Origin: Acidobacteriota bacterium | GTDB taxonomy: Bacteria; Acidobacteriota; Vicinamibacteria; Vicinamibacterales; CAVVIG01 | Reading direction: 5' to 3' | DNA: 44,874 nucleotides | Assembly (NCBI GenBank): GCA_023265175.1 | Contig: JAHFUI010000007.1 | Location: 19,972-64,845, forward strand | The notes under the pieces: generated by a model | What the model was told of the DNA's origin: nothing | Databases searched by the model: none | Seen by the model: the letters and a program-made list of their open reading frames with translations, nothing else | Part shown: in pieces, positions 22,171-29,160 of the stretch | How positions within the stretch are numbered: position 1 is the stretch's first letter | How the letters are laid out: each line of letters starts with the position of its first letter | Made by a program: the position numbers and the translations under genes

Positions 22171-22466
22171 CCGATAACTCGCGGCACCTTGAACAGGCCG
22201 GCCTCGAGCGCCGGATCGGGCGCGTTGCCCAGCGCGGCTTCGCGATCGAGGGACGGTCGCACTTCGTCGGGCCGATCCGATTCCTGGCCCGTGGAGACGT
22301 ACGCGGTCGGCGCGACGCCGGTCGTATCGATCGCGAGCACCTCGTTCGCATAGCCGAGGAAGTCGCCGAGCTGCCGCGCGAAGAGCTCCACTTCCGCCGA
22401 TTCGAGCTCGAGTTGCGCGAGCGCGGCGATGGCGGCCACTTGCGCGGCGCTGAATTCAGAGGGCAT
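22167..22466 (-). CDS. gatC: Asp-tRNA(Asn)/Glu-tRNA(Gln) amidotransferase subunit C
   Basis: A 99-residue GatC, the small belt subunit that stabilises the GatA-GatB contact. The family pattern is [41 protein letters not shown], and the C-terminal [19 protein letters not shown] followed by [11 protein letters not shown] start it at MPSEFSAAQ. The frame is open 11 codons further up but not family-like. It overlaps gatA by 4 bases (ATGA) and is divergent from the MEMO1-like gene. Confidence 0.95.
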   Translation of the reverse strand: MPSEFSAAQVAAIAALAQLELESAEVELFARQLGDFLGYANEVLAIDTTGVAPTAYVSTGQESDRPDEVRPSLDREAALGNAPDPALEAGLFKVPRVIG

Positions 22467-22529
22467 GACAGATGCTAACATGGCGAAACGGCACGCCATA
22501 AGGGGCGCGCGCTAAGATCGGAATGTTGG

Positions 22530-22551
22530 GGGACGGTCTTGAAACCGTCCC
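22530..22551 (+). promoter_or_regulatory. Perfect stem-loop upstream of the MEMO1-like gene
   Basis: GGGACGGT-CTTGAA-ACCGTCCC is a perfect 8-base stem with a 6-base loop. It ends 15 bases before the ATG, in the 100-base divergent gap with gatC. It could be a leader hairpin or a small repeat; no ribosome site is masked directly. Confidence 0.5.
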
Positions 22552-22566
22552 GCACGGTGGAGCGCG

Positions 22567-23406
22567 ATGTTGAACATTCGGCGTGCAGCGGTGGCTGGAA
22601 CGTGGTATCCGGGAAGTGCGGCCGCGCTGGCCCGTGCGGTCGACGATCACCTGTCGCGCGCCGGCGGTGATCTGGACGATCGTTTCGAATCGCTCGTCGC
22701 GCTGATTGCACCGCATGCGGGACTGATGTACTCCGGGCCGGTGGCGGCGTACGCCTATGGATTGCTTCGGGACCGGACCTTCGACGTGATCGTGCTGGTT
22801 GGGCCGTCCCATTTCGTTGGCTTTGACGGCGTGGCCATCCAGCGCGCGGGTGGCTTTCAGACGCCGTTCGGCGTGGCGCCGATCGACGAGGCGTGCGCGG
22901 CGGACATCATGAAGGCGGCGCCCATCGTTCACGAACGCGTCGGCGCGCACGCGCGCGAACATTCGCTCGAGATGCAGTTGCCCTTCGTGCAGCGTGTGGC
23001 GCCCGGGGCATCGATCGTTCCGCTGGTGATGGGCCATCAATCCGCGGAAACCGCGCGCGCGTTGGGCGATGCCCTTGCCACGGCGCTCGCGGGCCGCCGC
23101 GCGCTGCTGGTCGCGAGCACCGATCTTTCGCACTATCATGACGCCGCCGCGGCGGCGCGACTCGACCGGGTGGTGATCGATCACGTGTCCCGCTTCGACG
23201 CTGACGGTCTGCAGCACGCGCTCGACCGCACGCCGGATCGCGCCTGCGGCGGCGGACCCACCGTCGCCGTGATGCGGGCCGCGCGGGCGCTCGGCGCGCG
23301 CGATGCCCTCGTCCTCAAGTACGCCGACTCGGGCGACGTGTCAGGCGACAAATCGTCGGTGGTGGGGTATATGGCGGCGGCGTTCGGGACCATGCGCGAA
23401 CGCTGA
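22567..23406 (+). CDS. amrB: AmmeMemoRadiSam system protein B (MEMO1 family)
   Basis: A 279-residue MEMO1-family protein, related in fold to extradiol dioxygenases. The three residues that bind iron in human MEMO1 are present: His50 in ALIAPHAGLMYSG, His82 in LVGPSHFVG and Cys227 in RACGGGPTV. EHSLEMQLPF and DLSHYH are further family motifs. The prokaryotic protein forms part of a three-gene set with an AMMECR1-family protein and a radical SAM enzyme; its biochemical role is still unsettled. Here the AMMECR1 partner follows 58 bases later, but no radical SAM gene is in the window. Confidence 0.93.
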   Translation: MLNIRRAAVAGTWYPGSAAALARAVDDHLSRAGGDLDDRFESLVALIAPHAGLMYSGPVAAYAYGLLRDRTFDVIVLVGPSHFVGFDGVAIQRAGGFQTPFGVAPIDEACAADIMKAAPIVHERVGAHAREHSLEMQLPFVQRVAPGASIVPLVMGHQSAETARALGDALATALAGRRALLVASTDLSHYHDAAAAARLDRVVIDHVSRFDADGLQHALDRTPDRACGGGPTVAVMRAARALGARDALVLKYADSGDVSGDKSSVVGYMAAAFGTMRER

Positions 23407-23410
23407 AAGC

Positions 23411-23450
23411 TCTTTGCCTTTGTGTCCTTCGTGTCCTTGGTGTTGAATCG
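23411..23450. repeat. Single-arm family A repeat in the MEMO1-AMMECR1 gap
   Basis: CTTTGCCTTTGTGTCCTTCG then TGTCCTTGGTGTTGAATC. Only one arm is present. It fills most of the gap. Confidence 0.8.
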
Positions 23451-23464
23451 GCGCCGGTACTTCG

Positions 23465-24013
23465 ATGACCAGTGAATCCGATCGCCGATCGCTCCTCCGC
23501 ATCGCCCGTGCGGCCATCGACGCGCACGTGAACGGGTGGCCGTTTCACGGCGTTGCCGACGCCGATCTCGACAGCCGGCGCGGCGGCGCGTTTGTGAGTC
23601 TGCACAAGAAGGGCGGCGCACTGCGCGGCTGCATCGGTCACATCGAGGCCGACGATTCGCTTCCGCGGATCGTCGCGCGGTGTGCAGTTGCGGCGTGCAG
23701 CTCGGATCCCAGGTTTCCTGCCGTCGCCACGTCGGAACTTCCACAGCTCCTGATCGAGCTGTCGCTTCTGGGTCCGCTCGAACCGATCACGAGCATCGCC
23801 GAGATCGAGGTCGGCCGGCACGGACTCGTGGTGGAACAGGGCTGGCACCGCGGCCTGCTCTTGCCGCAGGTCGCCACCGAGTGGAAGTGGGGGGCCGAAC
23901 GCTTCCTGGCGGAGACGTGCCGCAAGGCTGCCCTGCCCAACGACGCGTGGAAGCACCACGCGAAGATGTGGAGGTTCGAGGCGGAGGTGTTTGGGGAAGA
24001 TCTGGGAAGCTAA
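23465..24013 (+). CDS. amrA: AmmeMemoRadiSam system protein A (AMMECR1 family)
   Basis: A 182-residue AMMECR1-domain protein. The near-invariant LRGCIGH motif (residues 53-59) is present, preceded by GAFVSLHKKGGA and followed by the SSDPRFPAV and ELSLLGPLEPI regions. GLLLPQVATEWKW with the final WRFEAEVF completes the domain. The conserved Cys is suspected to be functional. No enzymatic activity is firmly established for the family. It starts after a repeat-filled gap and ends 11 bases before the PRPP-synthetase-like gene, so the three genes are probably one operon. Confidence 0.93.
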   Translation: MTSESDRRSLLRIARAAIDAHVNGWPFHGVADADLDSRRGGAFVSLHKKGGALRGCIGHIEADDSLPRIVARCAVAACSSDPRFPAVATSELPQLLIELSLLGPLEPITSIAEIEVGRHGLVVEQGWHRGLLLPQVATEWKWGAERFLAETCRKAALPNDAWKHHAKMWRFEAEVFGEDLGS

Positions 24014-24024
24014 ACTTCTGCCTT

Positions 24025-24972
24025 ATGAACAAAATCGTCGTCTTCAGCGGGAACGCCCACATGGAGCTGGCGGCTGCAATCTGCGGGCGCCTGAAGATGC
24101 GCCTCAGCCCGGCCATCATTACCACCTTCAGCAATAACTGTCTGGGCGTGCAGCTCGAAGCCAATTGCCGTCAGGCGGATGTGTTCATCATCCAACCCCT
24201 GGCGCCGCCCGTGCAGGAGCACCTGATGGAGTTGCTGTTGATGCTGGACGCGGCGCGGGGCGCGTCGGCCGCGCGCATCACGGCGGTGATCCCGCACTAC
24301 GCGTATGCCCGCTCGGACAAGAAAGATGCGCCGCGCATCTCGATTGCCGCGCGGCTGGTCGCGGACCTGCTCGTGACGGCTGGCGCGAACCGCGTCCTGA
24401 CGATGAAGCTGCATTCGGCGCAAGTGCACGGGTTCTTCGGCGTGCCGGTCGATCACATGAACGCGCTCAATGTGCTGGCGCGGCATTTCCGCCGGCGCGA
24501 CCTGAAGAACACGATTGTCGTCTCGCCAGATCTGGGCAACGCTAAGGAAGCCACCCACTTCGCCCGCATGCTGAAGCTGCCCATGGCGGCCGGCAGCAAG
24601 CAGCGCCTGAGCGACGACCGAGTCGTGATCGACACCATCGTCGGCCACGTGGACGGCAAGAATGTCATCGTTCTTGACGATGAGATCGCGAACGGTGGAA
24701 CCATCATCGAAGTGCTGCAGAAGCTCCGCGAACGGCACGTGAAGCGGATCGTGGTTGCCTGCACGCATGGTCTGTTCACAGGGAAAGCCATCGCGCGGCT
24801 CGGCTCGCAGACCGACGTCGACGAAATCGTCACCACCGACACGGTGCCGATCCCGGTCGACAAGCGCCTGCCCAACATGAAGATCCTGTCCGTCGCGCCG
24901 CTGCTCGCCGAGGCCATCCGCCGCATTCATGTGGGCGAGTCCGTGAGCGGTCTCTTCGATGTGACCCAGTAA
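24025..24972 (+). CDS. Ribose-phosphate pyrophosphokinase family protein, divergent
   Basis: A 315-residue member of the PRPP synthetase family (ribose 5-phosphate plus ATP to PRPP plus AMP). The fold can be followed throughout: VFSGNAHMELA, IIQPLAPPVQEHLMELLLML, YARSDKKDAPRISIAARLVADLL, MKLHSAQVHGFF, VVSPDLGNAKEA and the C-terminal AEAIRRIHVGESVSGLF. The catalytic flexible-loop Lys192 and Arg194 (SKQR) are kept. The ribose-phosphate loop reads DDEIANGGT (218-226) where the usual form is DDMIDTGGT, so the Asp and Thr are replaced by Ala and Asn. The N-terminal FSDGE reads FSNNC. It may be a specialised paralogue. I chose the ATG after the AMMECR1 stop; the frame is open far upstream through amrA. 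Confidence 0.85.
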   Translation: MNKIVVFSGNAHMELAAAICGRLKMRLSPAIITTFSNNCLGVQLEANCRQADVFIIQPLAPPVQEHLMELLLMLDAARGASAARITAVIPHYAYARSDKKDAPRISIAARLVADLLVTAGANRVLTMKLHSAQVHGFFGVPVDHMNALNVLARHFRRRDLKNTIVVSPDLGNAKEATHFARMLKLPMAAGSKQRLSDDRVVIDTIVGHVDGKNVIVLDDEIANGGTIIEVLQKLRERHVKRIVVACTHGLFTGKAIARLGSQTDVDEIVTTDTVPIPVDKRLPNMKILSVAPLLAEAIRRIHVGESVSGLFDVTQ

Positions 24973-25016
24973 CGTGTCCGGTCATGAGTCTCGATGCCCT
25001 CGAGCGGGCGCACAGA

Positions 25017-25520
25017 TCAGCTCGGTTTGGTGCGCCCTTTGAAGTGTTTCAGCCTCTTGGTGGCGACTTGACGGACGATTCGGTCGATGAGGACGGTCGG
25101 CATGTCGGTCTGGTTCTTGATGTCACGTCCGCGCTCGGTCTGCGGTCCCGCGATCTGCGTCTCATCGGGATCGATTCGATCCCGCTCCTGCTCGACGGCA
25201 TTTGTGATCGCCGCACGCCGGTCAGGCGGCAGACTTTCATAGCTGTCGTAGTCTCCGTCGCCGTATGCGTCTGAGAGCGCCTGGTCGAGCACCGGGTACG
25301 CAAACGACATGATCTCCTCTCTCGTGCCATCACCGAGCCCCTCCAGCGCCAGCTCGCCTCGATCGGTCAGGACAAAGTGAACCTGAAACGTACGAACCTG
25401 TGTGACTGGGCAGCCTTCGGCGTTCGCCACCTGATCGAGCTCCACGATCGCGTCCTCTTCATTCCGCGCCCACGCAACCGAGCAATCACCATTCGACCAA
25501 CGACAAAGAAACAGCGGCAT
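25017..25520 (-). CDS. Conserved-looking hypothetical protein
   Basis: A 167-residue acidic soluble protein of unknown function. The N-terminal half (MPLFLCRWSNGDCSVAWARN, then EEDAIVELDQVANAEG) looks like a compact alpha/beta domain. The C-terminal half is Asp/Glu/Arg-rich with a basic end (KRLKHFKGRTKPS). No signal peptide or membrane helix is present. Codon use and composition match the neighbours. It converges with the PRPP-synthetase-like gene. It could regulate or sense something, but nothing in the sequence shows this. Confidence 0.6.
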   Translation of the reverse strand: MPLFLCRWSNGDCSVAWARNEEDAIVELDQVANAEGCPVTQVRTFQVHFVLTDRGELALEGLGDGTREEIMSFAYPVLDQALSDAYGDGDYDSYESLPPDRRAAITNAVEQERDRIDPDETQIAGPQTERGRDIKNQTDMPTVLIDRIVRQVATKRLKHFKGRTKPS

Positions 25521-25750
25521 TTCGTCGACCCTCCTCTCAGCACTTTTGACGACAAGATTCTAAACCCGCACGTGAAGGTCGCTCCTGCTCGTTGATTCGG
25601 ACGTGCCGACGTTGGTGTGCAAGCCGGGCGGCAATCGAAACGTGGTCATCGCTCATGCTGCAGCTTGTCGCGCTCGACGTTCACGCCGCTTCGGAGGCGT
25701 GACGCCTGCAGTACGACGCGAGGCTCTGTACCGGGAAGCGGGTCGATCGG
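25521..25750. other. Intergenic stretch without a supported gene
   Basis: I see no convincing gene on either strand. The stretch contains a 42-base segment (25656-25697) resembling 26350-26391 on the far side of the Uma2 gene, and a hairpin TCACGCC-GCTTCGGA-GGCGTGA at 25681-25702. Confidence 0.5.
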
Positions 25751-26305
25751 TCAGGAGTCGAACAACTCCCCGAGAGGCAGGCGAAAATCGGGCACCTCGT
25801 TGCCGCCTTCCAGTGCTTCCGCTTCGGAGAGCACGCGCGCGTTGGCTCCCGCGCGATGAATGGTGACCGTACGGCGCGAAGGGTTGACCACCCACACCAC
25901 GCGAGCACCCGCCGTGAGCCAGGCGGCCACCTTTTCATCCATCGCGAAGATGGTGTCGCTGGGCGAGAGGACTTCGACAGCCAGATCCGGCGGGCCAGGC
26001 CAGAAGCCGGTCGGACGACCTGACGCTGGAATCCGCTCGCGCCGCACGAACGCCACGTCGGGCGCGCGCACTGTATCGGGGTCGCTGGCGATCGTGAACC
26101 CGGTCTCCGCGCCGCACACGACTCCCAGCCCGTGCGACTTCACATGCTGCAGGAGCGGTGCGGTGAGGTTGGCGACGATCGCGCCGTGGTCGAATCCCGC
26201 CGGCGTCATCTTGTGCATCTCACCCTTCACCAGCTCGTACCGATAGCCGTCGTCCGGGAGATGAAAGAGATCGTCGGCCGTGATCGCCCGACCGGTCAAG
26301 GGCAT
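25751..26305 (-). CDS. Uma2-family endonuclease (DUF820)
   Basis: A 184-residue PD-(D/E)xK-fold protein of the Uma2/DUF820 family. The start MPLTGRAITADDLFHLPDDG leads to YELVKGEMHKMTPAGFDHG, APDVAFVRRERIP, PDLAVEVLSPSDT and the final AGARVVWVVNPSRRTVTIHR. The E...D...E-x-L pattern in YELVKGE, APDVAF and LAVEVLSP matches the nuclease core. The biological role of these proteins is unknown; they are often multi-copy in Cyanobacteria, Chloroflexota and Acidobacteriota. It is flanked by two similar 42-base segments. The frame is open 11 codons upstream of the chosen ATG. Confidence 0.87.
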   Translation of the reverse strand: MPLTGRAITADDLFHLPDDGYRYELVKGEMHKMTPAGFDHGAIVANLTAPLLQHVKSHGLGVVCGAETGFTIASDPDTVRAPDVAFVRRERIPASGRPTGFWPGPPDLAVEVLSPSDTIFAMDEKVAAWLTAGARVVWVVNPSRRTVTIHRAGANARVLSEAEALEGGNEVPDFRLPLGELFDS

Positions 26306-26324
26306 GGCTCGATTGTAACATCCG

Positions 26325-26423
26325 TTGAACGAGCTCAAAGACGACGAGCTGCTGAAGATCGTCGCGCTCGACTTTCACGCGGCCTCAGGAGATCTTCAAA
26401 AGATTCGCGCCAAGCGTCGATGA
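26325..26423 (+). CDS. Possible 32-residue peptide or gene fragment
   Basis: A TTG-started frame closed by TAA just upstream reads NELKDDELLKIVALDFHAAS and then GDLQKIRAKRR before TGA. Its middle, LLKIVALDFHAAS, is echoed by MLQLVALDVHAAS at 25656-25697, with mostly conservative codon changes. Two fragments of one lost gene is the simplest reading. No ribosome site is visible. Confidence 0.25.
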   Translation: MNELKDDELLKIVALDFHAASGDLQKIRAKRR

Positions 26424-26447
26424 GACGACCGTGACGTGGCACGCGAC

Positions 26448-26732
26448 CTACAGCCGGTCAGGCCATCGGCGGGCGCCGTGCATGACCGCGAGAATCTCGA
26501 TTTGGTCCGGCCGGAGACGGTACGCGACCACAAACGGCGTACCCGCGATGACGAGCTCCCTCGTTCCGCGCACCCGACCTTTGCGGCCCATCTGAGGGTG
26601 CTGCTTCAGCACCTGCACGGCCGAGACGATTCGTTCGATCATGTCCTCAGCCGCTGTCGGGCCGTTCTGGGCGAGATAGTCGTGCGCGGCTTCGAGATGG
26701 TGGCCGGCGAGAGGCGTCCAGAGAAGCTTCAC
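26448..26732 (-). CDS. ParE/RelE-family toxin
   Basis: A 94-residue toxin of the ParE/RelE superfamily. The opening LLWTPLAGHHLEAAHDYLAQ, the middle IVSAVQVLKQHPQMGRKGRV, and GTRELVIAGTPFVVAYRLRP then IEILAVMHGARRWP follow the family closely. The RxxxxxPFxVxYR and H-G-A-R-x-WP elements favour ParE (gyrase poison) over RelE (ribosome-dependent mRNase), but this cannot be settled by eye. Its ATG overlaps the antitoxin stop (ATGA), the normal antitoxin-first order. Confidence 0.9.
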   Translation of the reverse strand: MKLLWTPLAGHHLEAAHDYLAQNGPTAAEDMIERIVSAVQVLKQHPQMGRKGRVRGTRELVIAGTPFVVAYRLRPDQIEILAVMHGARRWPDRL

Positions 26733-26968
26733 CGGCGTCGCCAGATGGCTAACCTCTTACGAACCTGCGCGTGGTCGATCAGCTCACCAGCGTCGGCCTG
26801 CCTGATTCCAGCTTTGATTTGATTGACGTGCCACTGCTGGACATCGAGGTACGCTGTGACGGCCTCAGTCAGCAGATAGCTGCGGTCGCGGTCCAGGGCC
26901 TCCGCCAGCGTGTCGAGTGTCGTCACTTTCCTGGAGTCCAGCCTGAAGCTGACTGTCTGCTTGTCCAT
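26729..26968 (-). CDS. Ribbon-helix-helix antitoxin (CopG/ParD-like)
   Basis: A 79-residue antitoxin. The N-terminal strand and helices TVSFRLDSRKVTTLDTLAEA followed by DRDRSYLLTEAVTAYL form a ribbon-helix-helix DNA-binding domain. The C-terminal WHVNQIKAGIRQADAGELID is the helix that wraps the ParE toxin. It should bind its own promoter. The promoter's predicted start lies only about 2 bases before the ATG and there is no Shine-Dalgarno, so the transcript may be leaderless. Confidence 0.9.
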   Translation of the reverse strand: MDKQTVSFRLDSRKVTTLDTLAEALDRDRSYLLTEAVTAYLDVQQWHVNQIKAGIRQADAGELIDHAQVRKRLAIWRRR

Positions 26969-26976
26969 ATGGCATC

Positions 26977-27005
26977 ATCATACGAAAAGTGACAGCGTAA
27001 GACAA
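26977..27005 (-). promoter_or_regulatory. Promoter of the toxin-antitoxin operon
   Basis: On the minus strand TTGTCT (27000-27005), a 17-base spacer and TATGAT (26977-26982). The predicted start is near 26970 and the antitoxin ATG is at 26968. Confidence 0.6.
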
Positions 27006-27028
27006 CCGAACGACGCGTCAGAGTAAAC

Positions 27029-27943
27029 CTATACGATCCTAACTCCGTGGTCCTCCGTTTCCTCTGTGGTGGAGACCAAGCCGCGCAAAGTCTCCAGATT
27101 CCGTTCGTCCAGAGGATCCACTTCGATGCGGCCTGCCGGTCTGCCCTCGGTCTTCGGCGTCTCGAGCAGCATCGGCACACCGCGGAATCGCCGATCGTTG
27201 ACGATGCGACGGAACGGCTCGAGGCCGAGATAACCCTGCCCGATGTGCTCGTGGCGATCAACGCGGCTCCCGAGCGGTTTTTTCGAGTCGTTCAGATGAA
27301 ACACTTTGAGCCGCTCGAATCCGATCAGCCGGTCGAACTGCTTGAACGTCTCCGCGTATCCCTCTGGCGAGCAGACGTCGTAGCCCGCCGCCAGCAGGTG
27401 GCAGGTGTCGAGGCACACGCCAAGCCGTTTACGATCCTTCGCCTTCGCGAGGATCGACGCCAGCTGTTCGAATCTGGCGCCGATCGACGTGCCCTGACCG
27501 GCGGTCTGCTCCAGCAGCACCATGGTGCGTCCGTGGGGCCACTCCGACAGCAGATGCCGCAGCGCGTCGGCAATGAGGCCTGGCGCGTCGGCTTCCTTTC
27601 CCTGCGTGTAACAGCCGGGATGCAACACGACGCCGAGAAGGCCCAGCGCCTCCGCCCGGTTGATCTCATCGCCCATGGCCTCGATCGACTGCCGGCGAAG
27701 CGCGTCGTTGGTGGTCGCCAGGTTGATCAGGTAGCTCGCGTGCGAGACGACCGCACCGATGCCCGCTGCCTTCACCTTGGCGCGAAATTGCCGAATCTCT
27801 TCCGGCGGCACGATGCGGCCGCGCCACTGGTTGGCGTTCTTGGCAAAGATCTGAAACGCGCCGCAGCGATGCGCGATCGCGCGTTCGACGGCGAGCGGCA
27901 ATCCACCCGCGACCGACATGTGCGCTCCAAGCAACGGACTCAT
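27029..27943 (-). CDS. nfo: Deoxyribonuclease IV (endonuclease IV)
   Basis: A 304-residue AP endonuclease of the Nfo family, a TIM barrel with three zincs that cuts DNA at abasic sites. Family motifs: LLGAHMSVAGGLPLAVERA, FAKNANQWRGR, VSHASYLINLA, VVLHPGCYTQGK, LLEQTAGQGTSIGARFEQL, GVCLDTCHLLAAGYD, FHLNDSKKPLGSRVDRHEHI and PMLLETPKTE. I start at the ATG giving MSPLLGAHMS; upstream codons are family B repeat. The C-terminal VSTTEETEDHGVRIV plus the stop is translated family A repeat and replaces a family-like end. It is followed upstream by the YdjM-like gene on the same strand. Confidence 0.95.
   Translation of the reverse strand: MSPLLGAHMSVAGGLPLAVERAIAHRCGAFQIFAKNANQWRGRIVPPEEIRQFRAKVKAAGIGAVVSHASYLINLATTNDALRRQSIEAMGDEINRAEALGLLGVVLHPGCYTQGKEADAPGLIADALRHLLSEWPHGRTMVLLEQTAGQGTSIGARFEQLASILAKAKDRKRLGVCLDTCHLLAAGYDVCSPEGYAETFKQFDRLIGFERLKVFHLNDSKKPLGSRVDRHEHIGQGYLGLEPFRRIVNDRRFRGVPMLLETPKTEGRPAGRIEVDPLDERNLETLRGLVSTTEETEDHGVRIV
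27041..27077. repeat. Family A arm forming the 3' end of nfo
   Basis: On the minus strand ACCACAGAGGAAACGGAGGA then CCACGGAGTT, a GAGG variant of the CACAAAGG unit. It lies inside the nfo frame and gives the residues TTEETEDHGV. Confidence 0.75.
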
Positions 27944-27987
27944 GTGCGACTGACGACTGACGACTGACGACTGGTGACTGACGACTG
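27944..27987. repeat. Family B repeat between YdjM-like gene and nfo
   Basis: Tandem TGACGACTGACGACTG and TGGTGACTGACGACTG units fill the gap exactly, from the base before the nfo start codon to the YdjM-like stop codon. Confidence 0.88.
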
Positions 27988-29073
27988 TCACGGTCCAAAC
28001 CGTTCTTCGAGAATGTGGCCGTCGGCGGCGATGCGCACGAGCGCCGCGAAGAACACCGGTCCGCGAGGCCCGAGGAACCGCATGTCGGCCCACCGAACGC
28101 TCGTCGTCCCACCCGGCTCGATGGTCGCACGTGCGGCAGGGAGCCTGGAAAATCCCAGAAACGTGCGGCCGAGATCTGTCGAGGCGGCCGTCCAGACCGC
28201 CGCGGTCCAGACGTTCGGATACCGCTCGGTCGTCCGCCACATCACTTCAGATGCGTTCGGCGGCTGCCGAACGCGCCGGTCCAGCAAATCGATGTCGTGG
28301 ACCTCGTACGCGTTGGAGAGCTGGGCGACGACGCGCCATTGAAACGGCGAGATGAAGCCTGGAATCGCGACGAGCTGCACCAAACATCGCGTGCTGCCGT
28401 CCGATGGAGTCATCACCGCCGGATGAGGCCAGTATTCGACCGTGGATGCACTCGGTGTCGCGGCCGCACGGCACGGTTGCGGCAGGAGTGGGCCGAAAAG
28501 CCGCGGCGCGTTCGCGAGCGCCACATGGTGCGCGGCCGCGCGAATGCCGTAGTTGGCGGCCATCAGCACGAGCACGATCGCCACGTTTCTGTGCCTCGCG
28601 CTTGCCGACTCGCTGCCGAAGAGCAGTCCCGCAGTGAGAGCGCCCAACAGATAGACGTCGATGATCGGCATCCAATCGAGCGAGAACCAGTGCCAGTCGA
28701 ACGGACTCAGCGCGCGTGTGCCGTATACAGTCGGGAGGTCCATCAGCACGTGACACAGCACGCCGATCAAGCAGATGGGCACCAACTTGCGAAACGGTGC
28801 GTCGGGGCTCTCGTCGGAATCTCTGCCGATCGTGCGCAGCGCCAGCGACACCAGGCCCGCGACGACAAACGCGAGGCCGGCGACACCAAGCAGCCCGTGA
28901 GTCGGCCCTCGATGCCAGGTCAGATAGCTGCCGGTTCCACCAGCGGTCGCGACGATGTCGATATCCGGGGCGTTTGACGCGAGGACGAGCGCGACGGCCG
29001 CGCCGCGCCCCGCGCGCCCGAGCCGTGTTCGCGCCAGCGTCAGTGCAAAGAGGGTGTGGGTCGCGTTGTCCAT
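27988..29073 (-). CDS. YdjM-family membrane-bound metal-dependent hydrolase
   Basis: A 361-residue inner-membrane protein of the YdjM/DUF457 family. The N-terminal MDNATHTLFALTLARTRLG, LVLASNAPDIDIVAT and WHRGPTHGLLGV segments carry the His and Asp residues expected to bind metal. Four or so membrane helices follow (about 65-85, 97-115, 138-155, 165-180), with LCHVLMDLPTVYGTR between them. The C-terminal 150 residues are soluble and not strongly family-like. The E. coli homologue is LexA-controlled. The substrate is unknown. It lies directly upstream of nfo, a DNA-repair gene, separated only by repeats. Confidence 0.85.
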   Translation of the reverse strand: MDNATHTLFALTLARTRLGRAGRGAAVALVLASNAPDIDIVATAGGTGSYLTWHRGPTHGLLGVAGLAFVVAGLVSLALRTIGRDSDESPDAPFRKLVPICLIGVLCHVLMDLPTVYGTRALSPFDWHWFSLDWMPIIDVYLLGALTAGLLFGSESASARHRNVAIVLVLMAANYGIRAAAHHVALANAPRLFGPLLPQPCRAAATPSASTVEYWPHPAVMTPSDGSTRCLVQLVAIPGFISPFQWRVVAQLSNAYEVHDIDLLDRRVRQPPNASEVMWRTTERYPNVWTAAVWTAASTDLGRTFLGFSRLPAARATIEPGGTTSVRWADMRFLGPRGPVFFAALVRIAADGHILEERFGP

Positions 29074-29092
29074 TCGTGCCTAGACATCTTCC

Positions 29093-29152
29093 AGTAACGA
29101 AGATTCGCAGTCCCGTCTGTCGCCTGTCGGCTTGAGGCGAAGCTTCGTTACT
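29093..29152. repeat. Family E inverted repeat before the S1/P1 nuclease gene
   Basis: Sixty bases with 10-base perfect inverted ends AGTAACGAAG and CTTCGTTACT. Read on the minus strand it shares AGTAACGAAGC, CGCCTCAA and CGAC in the same order with the copy at 8600-8644. Confidence 0.85.
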
Positions 29153-29160
29153 ATAGCTGC

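Noticed and set aside
26306-26447. Insertion sequence around the Uma2 gene
   Set aside because: No transposase, no clear terminal inverted repeats and no exact target duplication were found; only two diverged 42-base segments.
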